Assembly (NCBI GenBank): GCA_015657535.1
Contig: JADHZB010001600.1
Coordinates: 1-14,057 of the forward strand
Direction: 5' to 3'
Length of the DNA stretch: 14,057 bases
From: Nephromyces sp. MM_2019
Lineage: Eukaryota; Apicomplexa; Aconoidasida; Nephromycida
The translations under genes and the position numbers were made by a program. This document shows positions 1 to 8,691 of this stretch, one piece after another (position 1 is the stretch's first letter; every line of letters starts with the position of its first letter). Below the pieces are notes generated by a model. It did no database searches. It was not told where the DNA came from and saw only the letters and a list, made by a program, of their open reading frames with translations.

Positions 1-180
1 TTATAAGAAGATGAAGAAAAAAGAGGAATTTAGCGAAAAAAAAGGTGAAAATGAACAAAACTCATCAGTTTTTATAAGAAGATGAAGAAAAAAAATCAAA
101 ACTTCCCAAAAATGGTACAAAAACATCAAATTCATTGATTTCTACAAGAAGATGATGAAAAAGAGAAAAAACCCTTCCAT
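1..180 (-). repeat. About 70-bp degenerate tandem repeat at the left edge
   Basis: Three copies anchored by TATAAGAAGATGAAGAAAAA-like cores at about 1, 72 and 142, with a shared TCATCAGTTTT or TCATTGATTT lead-in. It may extend beyond the window. It would lie in an intron of the minus-strand ankyrin gene, where the sense strand reads CTTCATCTTCTT. Confidence 0.65.
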
Positions 181-667
181 CAACTAAAAGCCATACGAAA
201 TAATAAAATTCCTAAACTTCCAGAGGATGCAATAGATTCAAGTCTACTAACCTTCATTACACACAAAATAAGCCAAAAAATATTAATCCCTTTTTCCTAA
301 TTAAAACCCCCAAAAAAGCCAAATCTTCAACCTAAATCACAAGTTTAAGCAGTTTTTTCAGCTGATAAAGGCAGAAACTCTGAAAAAACGAGCAAAGAGA
401 TAGATTGAGAAGTTCTTCAATTCACCAAAGCAAATTTTATTATATTTTTTGGCGATTTTTCCTGCATTTTTTCAGAAAATTAGAAGCAAATTTCAGCAAC
501 TTTTCTGCATGAGATGTCTCCTGTGATTCCCCTTCTGTGATGTTTGGAAATTTATTTCAACGAACCTTTTCATTAGGTGAAAATCTCAAAAAATATGTTG
601 CGCACACACAGCGAAGCCAAATCTACCAAAAATTGCGTGTCAAAGCTTCTACTGCATCACAACTCAC

Positions 668-2668
668 CACATATTCACATTACAGCCTTCTCCAATTAGA
701 GCTTGAATCTTTTCGCAGTTCCCCAGAAAAGCCGCTGCAAGAAACAAACCCAAAGCTTGAATTAGTTAAAGGTTGGAAGTCTGTCGGATATATACAAAAA
801 ACGCGCATACATTACTTTTAAGCTTCGATGAAAGCTCTTGGAAAGTAGAAAGAAAAGTCTTTGAAGAAGTACACACACTTTAGCCAAGGAAAAGCAAAAA
901 GAAAAGGAGAAAAAACGTGATTTGAAGGGAAAAATCAAAAGTTTTGAAGGAGCACACACTCTAGTCAAGGAAAAGCAACAAGTTTAGACAAAAAAAATCA
1001 TTTTATAGCAAAAACAGATATTTTTCCAAGAAAAACTCACTCTCAACCACAAAAACAGCTAAAAACACATCCTTTTATGACAAAAAAATACTTCCTTCTT
1101 CAAGATAAAACTACCCCGACTAACTACACAAAAAAAACCCAAAGCACACACACACACACACACACACAAACACAAGCAAGCAGGAGAAAAATCCATTAAA
1201 ACGACCAAACCAGCCAAGATAATACCATCAAAAGAATTCCCCATTGTAAAAGAGTTTCAAGCTTATAAATCCTACCAAAAAAGCCTCAAAAAAACTCCCT
1301 AAAATATCGTCAAAATATCGCATCAAATCGTTCCTTTCACCTATATATAAAGAGTTGGGTTTATCAGGCGTTCCCAAGCCTGGAGGAAGAAGAGGAGGAG
1401 GCTTTAAAGCTTGAAGTCCCGCTGGAAAAGAGCTCTGAAGATTTTTCTTTGCATTTCCAGCATCTTCAGCAGCTTCATTAGACTCTATCCATCCCTCTGG
1501 ATGTGCATGAGAGGATAATAACTCTGTAGTCTTCTCATCATTGGAGGAATCAAGCTCTTTTTCATTCAAAGAAAGCAAACGAGGCTGACTAATAAGAAGC
1601 TCACTAGGGTGGCTAATCTGAAGGCCTTCTGGGAAAAAATCCGCTGAAAAAGGCAGAGAAAGCTTAAAGAGAGGTAGTCAAAAGGAGGTGTAAGACGCTG
1701 TAAAGCTTGATTGGATTTTGTGTGTGTGAATGAAGAAAAGAGCTCAGTTTTTGGATCAATCTCGCACACACACACACAAGGCAGGCTGCAAAATATGCAG
1801 CTTATTGTGTGGAAGGAGCTGATTGATTGAAGTTAAAGATGCTGCTGCAGGGCAAGGAATTTCCTTGAAATTTCAGTTTAAGAGGGAATCGGCAGAGGTG
1901 AGAAAAGCCTCGGTGAGATTAAAACACACATACAGTTGAAGGGCGTTCAGGAGGTTCTCTAGTCTGCTTTATATTTGAAGAACTTAGAAAGCAGTCGGGA
2001 GGAGTGGCTTTGAAGATCTTAGTGGATGATAGAGGGGAATCATGCACAAGAGCTTATAGGATGATAGAGAGGCGTCACTCACAAGATCTTAGAGGTTATC
2101 AAAAATCAGTCATCTCCAATACCTCACTTACATTTTCACGCACACACACACACACACACTCACAACCACAAACCCTCTCACACGCACATAGAGCTCATCC
2201 AACTCAGCTAAGATCAGCCCACAACACAGCTAGATATCATTTTCTTCCAAAAATTACAATCTCGCTCATATAGGCAAACACACACACAATATACCTATAA
2301 GCGCATAACACACCTAGTTACCTATATTTTTGCCAGCACTGAAAGAAGCTCTAAACTACTAAAAACTCCCCTTCTTCCCGGCAAAAAAACTTGCACACAA
2401 AACATCAACCACCACATTTAAACCTTAAAATTTGTGTGTTTTACACCTAGCAAAACTAACCGGCTAGTTTCCCTTCCAAAGAGGAGTCAGCTGCCAAAGT
2501 TGATAGGCAGCCGTCTACAAAATCGTAGATTAGTTTGTTGAGGCTTTCAAACTCTGGAGCCATCGCAGCTCCTCTAGATTCTCCAAGTAGGTTTTCATCA
2601 CCAAGAGATTGCTGGAAGTTAAATAGTACTTCCGACTGTGGAATCTCAGTTTCTTCAGATTTCTCCAT
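668..2668 (-). CDS. Ankyrin-repeat protein, N-terminal part (3 exons, 3' end off window)
   Basis: Exons on the minus strand: 2668-2461, 1643-1341 and 734-668. Junctions are CCG|GTTAGT to TTTTTCAG|CG, then ATAG|GTGAAA to TTTCTTGCAG|CG. Both introns are phase 1, and GTTAGT is also a proven donor in BMS1. The ATG at 2668 follows an in-frame TGA and has A at -3 and G at +4. Residues 1-170 are hydrophilic and acidic, with a Pro-rich patch (KPPPLLPPGLG). Splicing to the last exon creates SLYIAAFLGNCEKIQALIGE followed by GCNVN. This matches the ankyrin consensus LHxAAxxGHxxxVxxLLxxGAxVN position by position. Ankyrin repeats mediate protein-protein contacts, so partner and function are unknown. The last exon ends in phase 2 at a strong donor, GTGAGT, and I find no convincing next exon before position 1. 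A TAG acceptor at about 2722 could mark a 5' UTR intron. The exact end of exon 2 is the least certain point. Confidence 0.68.
1145..1168. repeat. (CA)12 microsatellite
   Basis: A perfect 24-nt CA run within the proposed second intron of the ankyrin gene (735-1340), so TG in the sense orientation. Confidence 0.9.
1765..2290. repeat. CA microsatellites in the first ankyrin-gene intron
   Basis: CA runs at 1765-1778 and 2141-2159, and shorter ones near 2280, within the proposed 817-nt intron 1644-2460. They read TG in the gene's sense direction, like most BMS1 introns. A plus-strand frame across 2004-2273 is low-complexity and is not called as a gene. Confidence 0.75.
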
Positions 2669-3651
2669 TTTTCAGAGTTTAGACGAAATCTTTGACACTT
2701 CAGTAATAGGGAGAGATGCTAGGAAGGAGGAAGGGTTGTTGAATTGGCAGAAAAAACGGGGTTTTAATAAGGCGGTTTAGAGGCTAATAGGAGGAAGCTT
2801 CAAGATAGTATTGAAGATGTATGTGGGGGCTTAAACCTAGTATTGAAGGTGTACGTGCTAGCATAAACCTACTAGCGAAGAAAAGAAAGGAAATTCTTTG
2901 CTTTCAATGGGTTAGCTCTTTCGATTTACTAAAGCATCTGCTCTACTCCTATTGATACTTTCATTAGAGAGGGAAAAATCCACGCCGTATGCAGTAAATA
3001 AGGCATTTGTTAGCACGCAAGCCTTGTACACACACACACACTGACAATCACACACACACGTACAGGGAGACATGCACAGTGACATACCCATTTACACACA
3101 CTCACACATACTAACACACATATATTCACATGCGTACTCTCACACACACATACTGATCCACAAGATATACACGCACCTACGTATAATATAAATAAGATCG
3201 GCTAGTTTAGTGACAAACACAGGAAATCTAAGCGAGTCAGAGCAGTTTATGTTAAGAGATTCGCACGAAGGATGAAGGGAAACCCGCAAAGCCGCATAAA
3301 TTCAACGCTTAAACTTATGAAACGAATTTCTGCATTTACAAGGAAAAACAGTTTAAACAGCAGCTAATTCTATACACCAGCAAATACTAAAGCAATACAC
3401 ACATACAGGGATGCAACACTACAAACAAGGATACAACATCACATATGCAAAGCATAAGACTTCTCACGTACATGGAGGTAACATCGCACACACACACCAA
3501 ATAATATCACACACTACATAACACCACACACTACAAATAGACACAAAAACCCCCAAAACTCCCAAACATTTCAGAAGATGCAAACACGCCACCACGCCCC
3601 ATAAACAAACGAAGAACCTTCACGCACACACAGTAAATAGAGCGAGTGCAC
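2669..3651. other. Upstream spacer of the ankyrin gene, CA-rich
   Basis: No supported gene. A short duplication, TAGTATTGAAGATGTATGTG and TAGTATTGAAGGTGTACGTG, sits at about 2806-2855. Irregular CA-rich stretches lie at 3028-3175 and 3400-3625. It may hold the promoter and 5' UTR of the minus-strand gene starting at 2668, but no core promoter motif stands out. Confidence 0.5.
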
Positions 3652-3803
3652 TCACCCTCCCCCCTCACTGGAAATATTGGGATCTCCCTCACCTGAATCA
3701 GCAAATAGCCCGAGACTCGAAGATCCTTGTCTATCCTCTAGTTTCAGGCGATGATGAAGGGGTCCCCCAGATGGTAAAGACTCGCATGGAGACAAGCTTT
3801 ACT
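3652..3803. other. Strand-ambiguous exon-like segment
   Basis: Higher GC than its surroundings and open on both strands. The minus frame reads LSPCESLPSGGPLHHRLKLE, continues into GLFADSG, and then either meets a good donor (CAG|GTGAGG at 3692) or stops at 3652. The plus frame reads LEILGSPSPESANSPRLEDP and stops at about 3753. Both are Ser/Pro-rich. The minus version could be an upstream or 5' UTR exon of the ankyrin gene, but the ankyrin start codon is preceded by an in-frame stop, so it would not add protein to that model. Confidence 0.25.
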
Positions 3804-4069
3804 CATACCAAATCTTGCAGAAAAAGGCAAAATAAAAAGTACGAAATAGGATGAAGCACACTGAAAGACACAAGAGGAGGATAGCTTGGTAGAAAGAAGC
3901 AATTTTCTCACATTTTTCATGTTTTTACACAAAATAACATGAAGAAGGGAGCAGAGATGAAACAGAGAAACTTTAAGAGTTTCTTTGTTAGCTACGGTAA
4001 ACTCACGGAAGATAGTAGAGAATCAGAGACTAGTGTAAAATGCATCATACAGCTGAGAAAGACAGAATG

Positions 4070-4087
4070 TTTAGGGTTTCTTTAGGG
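4070..4087 (+). repeat. Two TTTAGGG heptamers
   Basis: TTTAGGG occurs at 4070-4076 and 4081-4087, separated by TTTC. TTTAGGG is the telomere unit of plants and several protists. Two copies are not a telomere and may be chance, but they stand next to the 75-bp repeat. Confidence 0.4.
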
Positions 4088-4116
4088 TGGTAGTTTGCAA
4101 TTGGTAGAAACTTTGT

Positions 4117-4420
4117 GTGCATTGGAATGGAATGTGTATGTGCGTGGGTTTTGGGTTAGCGGAGATTTGTTGTGTGCTGGGTTTGTGTGTGTTGCGTTGG
4201 CGAAGAATGCGCATGCGCGTCAGTTTTTGGTTAGCTAAGATTGGGTCTTTGTTAGTTTTGTATGTGCTGCGTTGGCAAAGAATATGTGTTTGTACGTGTG
4301 TTGGTTTTGTGTGCGTGAGTTCCGGGTTAGCGAAGAATGCGTGTGTATTGGTTTTGTATTTTTTGGTACTTGTGTGTGATTCCCAGTTTTGTATCTGTCT
4401 CCTAGTTCGTCTGCATTTGG
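4117..4420. repeat. Degenerate tandem repeat, 75-bp period, open on both strands
   Basis: GTTAGC begins at 4155 and 4230 and again, irregularly spaced, at 4326; GTTGGCGAAGAAT-like words begin at 4196 and 4271. The two full copies are 75 bp apart. Because 75 is a multiple of three, both a plus frame (4117-4506) and a minus frame (4493-4071) stay open through it. The minus frame is Thr, Gln, Asn and Lys-rich (for example ISANPKPTHIH), the plus frame Cys and Val-rich. I cannot show that either is expressed. Confidence 0.7.
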
Positions 4421-4582
4421 GGATGAGTATCTCCACTTTGTGTTTTCTAGCTTTTCCTAGTTTTAGCAAGCTTTTTATTGAGGCTTCTTGCAAGAGTCAT
4501 TACTGAATATCATAAAAGCCTGCAAGTAACGAGTGCTTCCTCATTTAATCGCCTTTTTTCGTAAACAACAAAGCTTTTTTTG

Positions 4583-4681
4583 CTAGTCTCTGCAGCTTAG
4601 GGTATCCATAAACATTAGCTGCTGCCAATACGCTTCTGTCGGCATGGTGGTTTGCATCACTTCAAAAAAATTCACACCCAT
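4583..4681 (-). CDS. Very small ORF, 32 codons
   Basis: ATG-to-TAG frame on the minus strand, beginning MGVNFFEVMQTTMPTEAYWQ and ending DTLSCRD. An in-frame TAA lies three codons upstream, next to a weak AAGTAG acceptor. The composition is protein-like for its size, but 32 codons is not significant alone. It may be a terminal exon, a micro-protein or chance. Confidence 0.13.
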   Translation of the reverse strand: MGVNFFEVMQTTMPTEAYWQQLMFMDTLSCRD

Positions 4682-4689
4682 TGCTACTT

Positions 4690-5099
4690 ATGCAATATTA
4701 ACACACATACCAAGCTTGACTTCCTCATACCCAAATATGATGATTTGTATGCAGAAATGTCTAACTTACAAAAGGCATCTTTTTTAAAAAGCTCCTAAAT
4801 ATTACTTTTTAAAAAATTAAACCCTTCATTGGAGACTAAAATGGCCACTGATGAGGAAGCAACTAAGCAATCCTTATAAAGCCCTCTGCTGGTGGCAGGT
4901 GCGGCAGTAAGTAATCACTAAGAAGTAAAATCTCGAAAGTTCTAGGAGTAGTTGCAATTCCTACAATTTTCACATGAGTATACGACTTTTTTTCCCTTGT
5001 TATTTCATGGCGTATCGTTCTGTCTTGCTATTAACTTCATAAAAACTGGTATCTTCTTGCACTGCTAGCAAGTTAACAAAGAATTTTTCTGTTTCAACC
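4690..5099. other. AT-rich spacer with no convincing gene
   Basis: A strong donor-like CGGCA|GTAAGT at 4911 ends a Trp-rich 25-codon plus frame. A second plus frame, MATDEEATKQSL then stop, starts near 4842. Neither is long enough to call. A pyrimidine tract with CAG at 5104 overlaps the proposed start of the 5100-5639 gene. Confidence 0.4.
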
Positions 5100-5639
5100 A
5101 TGCAGTTTCGTTATTTTTTCTTGATAAAATCCGCAGTTTTTGTATATTTTAGTACAGTAATTTTAAGAAGAAAACAGCGAACAGAAGTAGAAACGGGTGG
5201 TCTATAGAGCTGTTGGAGTGGTATATTGCTAGCAGATAACTTTATAGCATAAAACTAGTTTGTTACACTACTGCTAGTTATCAGTACCTAAAGGTTTGAT
5301 ATTCTCAGAAACTATGCAAAAAAAATGTAGCAAGGAAACAGAAGATAAGACCCCATTTTTGCTTCTTACTAGAAAACAAAGCGTGTCATTTCATAGTTTA
5401 CCTGAGAAGTAGTAGAAGAAAAAGTGAATCGTCCCAAAATACGAAGCAGAAATAACTGAACACGGAGGAATTTCAGTGAAATTTCGCATTTTAAACAGTC
5501 AACGGACCTTTTCCACGTCTTTTCCATTCAAAAACAGCAGGTAATTGTTTCAGGTAGTAAAAAATGGTTCAACAAATCAGTAGTTGATGAAAAAGCGGAA
5601 GACTTGATTTTAACCATAAAAGAAGCATCTATAGAATAA
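5100..5639 (+). CDS. Putative small membrane-anchored protein, C-terminus possibly PH-like (3-exon model)
   Basis: Model exons: 5100-5196, 5309-5408 and 5477-5639, giving 119 residues from ATG to TAA. The introns are 112 and 68 nt, GT-AG, phases 1 and 2. The third exon is the best supported: it follows AATTTCAG, and a branch-like TAACTGA sits upstream in the second intron. It ends with KKWFNKSVVDEKAEDLILTI plus KEASIE. Residues about 4-22 are hydrophobic (FFLIKSAVFVYFSTVIL) and followed by RRK, which suggests a signal anchor. The pattern PFLLLTRKQ, then LFHVFSIQ, VIVSGSKKW and a closing amphipathic helix ending KEA resembles the strand-helix order of a pleckstrin-homology fold. That is inference from shape only; no residue signature proves it. 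Weak points are the second donor (GTAGTA), the first donor (GTGGTC), and a pyrimidine-CAG acceptor overlapping the proposed start codon, so exon 1 may be wrong or the protein may start further upstream. Confidence 0.42.
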
Positions 5640-6303
5640 GGAGACACTGCCTTTTGCAAGTAAAAACGCTTCCTCTTGAGGAGATTTTCTTGCTAAAAGT
5701 TGCTTCATCCTGACATTTTATTTTTTCACGATTTTTCCAGCCTTTTTTAATTGGTAGTGAACCACTAATTCACACAGCATATAGCTGCCACATCAAATAA
5801 AAAGATTCCCTAGTCCTGCCTCTTGTAAACGCTCTATGTATTTTGCAAATAAAAGTTTGTTTTTGCCCTAATGACGCCCTCAATCACACGAATATGAAGG
5901 ATTACAACAAAGAAATTATAGCTCTTTTGTTCAAAGCTATCAGCAAGATAGCAGCATCGCCAAGATTTTTTGCTTTGATTCAGTGGCAGTTTTATTCACT
6001 AATTCTGGTGAAAATGGAAAAAAACCTGAGATTTTCTCCTTAAATTTCATGAGGAATGAGCTTTACTCTCCATAAAATAGATAAAACCAACTTAACGAGG
6101 GATTTACCTCTAATTTCTAGCAAAAATAAAGACAAAAAATATATAAGTCAAGAGGTACCTTAAAATGTGTTCAGCCTGGCGAGGCAAAGCATAATTTTAT
6201 TCTTCAAGAAAAAGACAAGTCACAATTTAGCACAAGATTATGAGAGATCAAAGACATTAGTCTCACCCCTACCACCAGCTATTCCTTCAAAAAAAAGATA
6301 AAT
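5640..6303. other. AT-rich intergenic region between convergent models
   Basis: It lies between the plus-strand stop at 5639 and the minus-strand stop at 6304. A plus frame of about 84 codons (5793-6043), containing NMKDYNKEIIALLFKAISKI, is open but has no clear start or flanking splice partner. A competing minus frame covers its end. No gene is called. Confidence 0.4.
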
Positions 6304-6518
6304 TCAGGCTGTGCGAACATACTTATCAGAATAAAATTTTAGCTGCTTTTTTCTGTGATTGATTCCTTTTGTGCTTTCAATGATGGAATCAGCTAAAATG
6401 GTGATGGTATCTTGAAATTGGTGCTTATGATACGTTAGAATGATTGAACTGAGATCCGCCATACATGGATCTCTTATAATACTTGCCTCTTCCGCAGAAA
6501 GTATTAAATTTATATATA
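6304..6518 (-). CDS. Candidate 3'-terminal exon of a minus-strand gene
   Basis: The open frame begins just after a TGACTTCAG acceptor and ends at a TGA (6304-6306). It encodes about 71 residues, including DTITILADSIIESTKGIN and KKQLKFYSDKYVRTA. Composition is hydrophilic and helix-favouring, unlike the hydrophobic antisense frame. The entry phase is 1. It therefore fits the phase-1 donor at 6926 of the model gene just upstream, giving a 408-nt intron and an alternative C-terminus. An internal ATG (CCATGTATGGCG region, about 6460) could also start a short protein. No family is recognised. Confidence 0.33.
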
Positions 6519-6789
6519 CTGAAGTCACAAGTTGTTATTTTGGCAAGGTTATTTTCATCGTCTCGCTTCCTGTTTCAGCTTTCTTGTCAAGTAACTTTTG
6601 TGTACGTGCACCGCTGGTACTATTTCATAAACGAAGCTTAAAAATTATTTTCAAGCAAATCAATTCATTCCTACTCTCATTTATCAAAATCTTCATCAAA
6701 TTAGCTCGATTTATTCGCTAAAGTAGTATCATGGGCTGAGCTTTTTTGTTTAGCGAAGACTCACTGCTCCGGTGCTTTATATCTCATCA

Positions 6790-7306
6790 CTACAGCAGCT
6801 TCATCGCAGCAATTCTATCAGAGGTTGTGTGTGACTGAAGTCTAAAATCGGATATTGGAATACACTGCTGTCTTAGCGTTAAAAAGTAGTCTGAAGGCCC
6901 CTATTCTGTGTTTGGCAGGGAGTTACCTTTAGTACTAATCTGCTGGTGAGGATTAACGGTCAGAGGCTTCAGGTGATGCTTTATGAAAGCTGCAGCCAAT
7001 TTCATTGATGACATGTCAATTTACAAGACTTACAGGTGCGTATGTTTGGGCGATTAGATGCTTCATTTAAGGCATTATTCCTCATGTGGATCAATTTCTG
7101 GTTTATTTGCATTGCAGCTATTTTATGTGAAGAAGGGGCAAGTACCTCTTTATCTTGTTTTTCACTATGTATTGTGTTTTAATCTAGAGAAAGTAGGGTA
7201 GTTACCTCTTCCTCTTCTGTTCCTTGCATCCTAATTCTTCCTTTTTGCTATATTTTAAAAGCAATTTGTGGGTGATTTTGCATGTTCCAGAGCTTGAACT
7301 AGTCAT
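6790..7306 (-). CDS. Putative 131-residue basic protein with three very short introns (model)
   Basis: Model exons on the minus strand: 7306-7206, 7164-7034, 6989-6927 and 6890-6790, from ATG to TAG, 131 codons. The introns are 41, 44 and 36 nt, all GT-AG with donors GTAACT, GTAAGT and GTAACT, in phases 2, 1 and 1; every junction keeps the frame. An in-frame TAA directly precedes the ATG. The protein is hydrophilic and Lys-rich near the N-terminus (LLLKYSKKEELGCKEQKRK) and continues as a mixed helical-looking sequence (KIAAMQINQKLIHMRNNAL). I recognise no family. Introns of about 40 nt contrast with 370-880 nt in BMS1 and the ankyrin gene, which either weakens the model or marks a different gene class. 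The first acceptor (ACATAG) lacks a close pyrimidine tract. The third exon may also splice to 6518 instead of 6890. Confidence 0.38.
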
Positions 7307-7356
7307 TTAATTTATACTTTCAAACGTTTACACCAAATTGATTTATAGCGTCACAG

Positions 7357-7580
7357 CATTAAACAGGTTGTTCAACCTTGTAGCATCTGGTCTACCCAAT
7401 GACTTGCTGCACAAGTTTGGGTCAAATTTTCATAAAAATAGCACACAGAAAAAAGATGCCCTAGTGCTGTATGATGATCTAAGCCAGCTCCAAGTAGAAA
7501 AGCAGATAACACTGAATCAAGAAAGTTGCTGGCAGAGCAATGTTACACCGCTGAACTACATACATATTTCGCTGCTTTAA
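7357..7580 (+). CDS. Unassigned exon-like ORF
   Basis: The frame is open from an acceptor-like CGTCACAG to a TAA, about 74 codons with no internal ATG, so it would have to be an internal or terminal exon. It includes LVASGLPNDLLHKFGSNFHK and LVLYDDLSQLQVEKQITL, a balanced soluble-looking composition. The minus strand has a competing open frame over the same bases, so strand assignment is not certain. No upstream donor on the plus strand was identified and no family is recognised. It lies 50 bp from the minus-strand start at 7306, so the two would be divergent. Confidence 0.2.
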
Positions 7581-7889
7581 TCACCTCTTTTATACCGGTT
7601 TTTTACGGATATGATATTAGCCCGAGACACTAGACAACTTAACTAGTTCAATCACTAGTAGCTGCAAGTTGGTGTATATAAAACTATGCAAAAACACGCA
7701 GTCTCTAGGTAGTTTTGGCTATATAATCCAGAGAATATGATGATGAAGAAGTAGCAATGATAACACGTGTGTGAAAGAAGGGATGAAATGCCACCAGGTA
7801 ACAAAAAGGCTGTTTTTTGCTAGTTTTTCAACGAAAGTAAGAGGCAGTAGCTAGTAGATTGTTGAGGGTGATGCAATCGTAACTACCGT
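7581..7889. other. Spacer without visible features
   Basis: An AT-rich stretch between the exon-like frame ending at 7580 and the minisatellite. No long open frame, repeat or RNA gene is seen. Confidence 0.5.
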
Positions 7890-8290
7890 GTGTGTGGGTG
7901 GGATAAGCGATGAGATCATGTGGAGTGTGCGTGTGTGTGTGTGTTTGGTAGACGATGAGGTTATGAGGAGTGTGTGTGTGGATAAGCTCATGAGGAGTGT
8001 GTGCTGTGTACCAAAATGGTAGAGGATGAGATCATGTGGAGTGTGTATGTGCTATGTGCCGGTGTGCTAGACGATTAGATGATGGGGAGTGTGTATCGTG
8101 TGTGTGGTTGTGGTAAAGAGTGAGAGTGTGCGCATGTATGGCAGAGAGTGGGAGTGTGTGCGTGTGTGGTAGAGAGTCAGAATGCGTGCTTGGTAGAAGA
8201 TGAGATGATAGGGATTGTGTGCGGTGTGTGCGTGTTTGGTAGACGAGATGCTGAGGAAGGTATGTTTTGCGTGTTTAGTAGCCGCCAAGT
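7890..8290 (+). repeat. Degenerate TG-rich minisatellite, about ten units
   Basis: Units start with GGTAGACGATGAGAT-like words and end in GTGTGTG runs. Starts are at about 7901, 7947, 7981, 8018, 8066, 8112, 8140, 8168, 8192 and 8238, with spacings of 24-48 bp. Long units carry GATGAGATCATGTGGAGTGT; short ones are truncated to 24-28 bp. It is non-coding as far as can be seen. Confidence 0.8.
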
Positions 8291-8691
8291 TATCACCGCA
8301 CATTGTGGTGTTTTCGCGTGCTTCTCATCTTAATCTTCATTTGATTAACGTCTTCATCTTCTCTGCCGCGCTCTCGTCAGTTCCGTTCTTCATATTCATA
8401 GTCCGCCGCGGCTGTGTTGCTAATCGCTATTTCATCCCCTTTTTTGTGGACTATTTGTGTATCTTCTTAGCTGTGTTTGCCTCAATTTTAGCATTTCGTT
8501 TCTGTCTTCACCTTAAATCAGCTTTTGTTGAAGTATTTCTGCATCTTCTTCGCTATTTTCACCTCGCTTTCAGCGGTGGATTTCTTTTTTCTTCTTCATT
8601 GCCACTTTCACACATCCTGCTTTTCAGTAAATATGCATTCGAAGGTGTGGTGAGGGTACAACAAAGTTTTCTTATGCATCTTCTCTGAAGC
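8291..8691. other. Pyrimidine-rich spacer
   Basis: CT-rich on the plus strand with repeated CTTCATCTT words. A 157-codon plus frame crosses it but is explained by composition, since pyrimidine-rich strands rarely contain stop codons. It may belong to the promoter side or the 3' side of neighbouring genes. Nothing firmer is visible. Confidence 0.5.

Noticed and set aside
537..821. 94-codon plus-strand frame
   Set aside because: It is antisense to the ankyrin exon at 668-734, which has strong splice sites and a recognisable repeat motif.
1228..1340. Continuation of ankyrin exon 2 to a stop at 1228
   Set aside because: It is possible as a retained-intron end, but the ATAG|GTGAAA donor joins in phase to an exon completing an ankyrin repeat, which explains more.
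4886..4893. Chi-like GCTGGTGG octamer
   Set aside because: Chi is an enterobacterial RecBCD signal, and a single octamer in eukaryotic DNA has no such meaning.
8215..8688. 157-codon plus-strand frame, hydrophobic, membrane-protein-like
   Set aside because: It crosses the TG minisatellite and a CT-rich spacer. Pyrimidine-rich strands lack stop codons and encode Phe, Leu and Ser by composition alone. No motif is seen.
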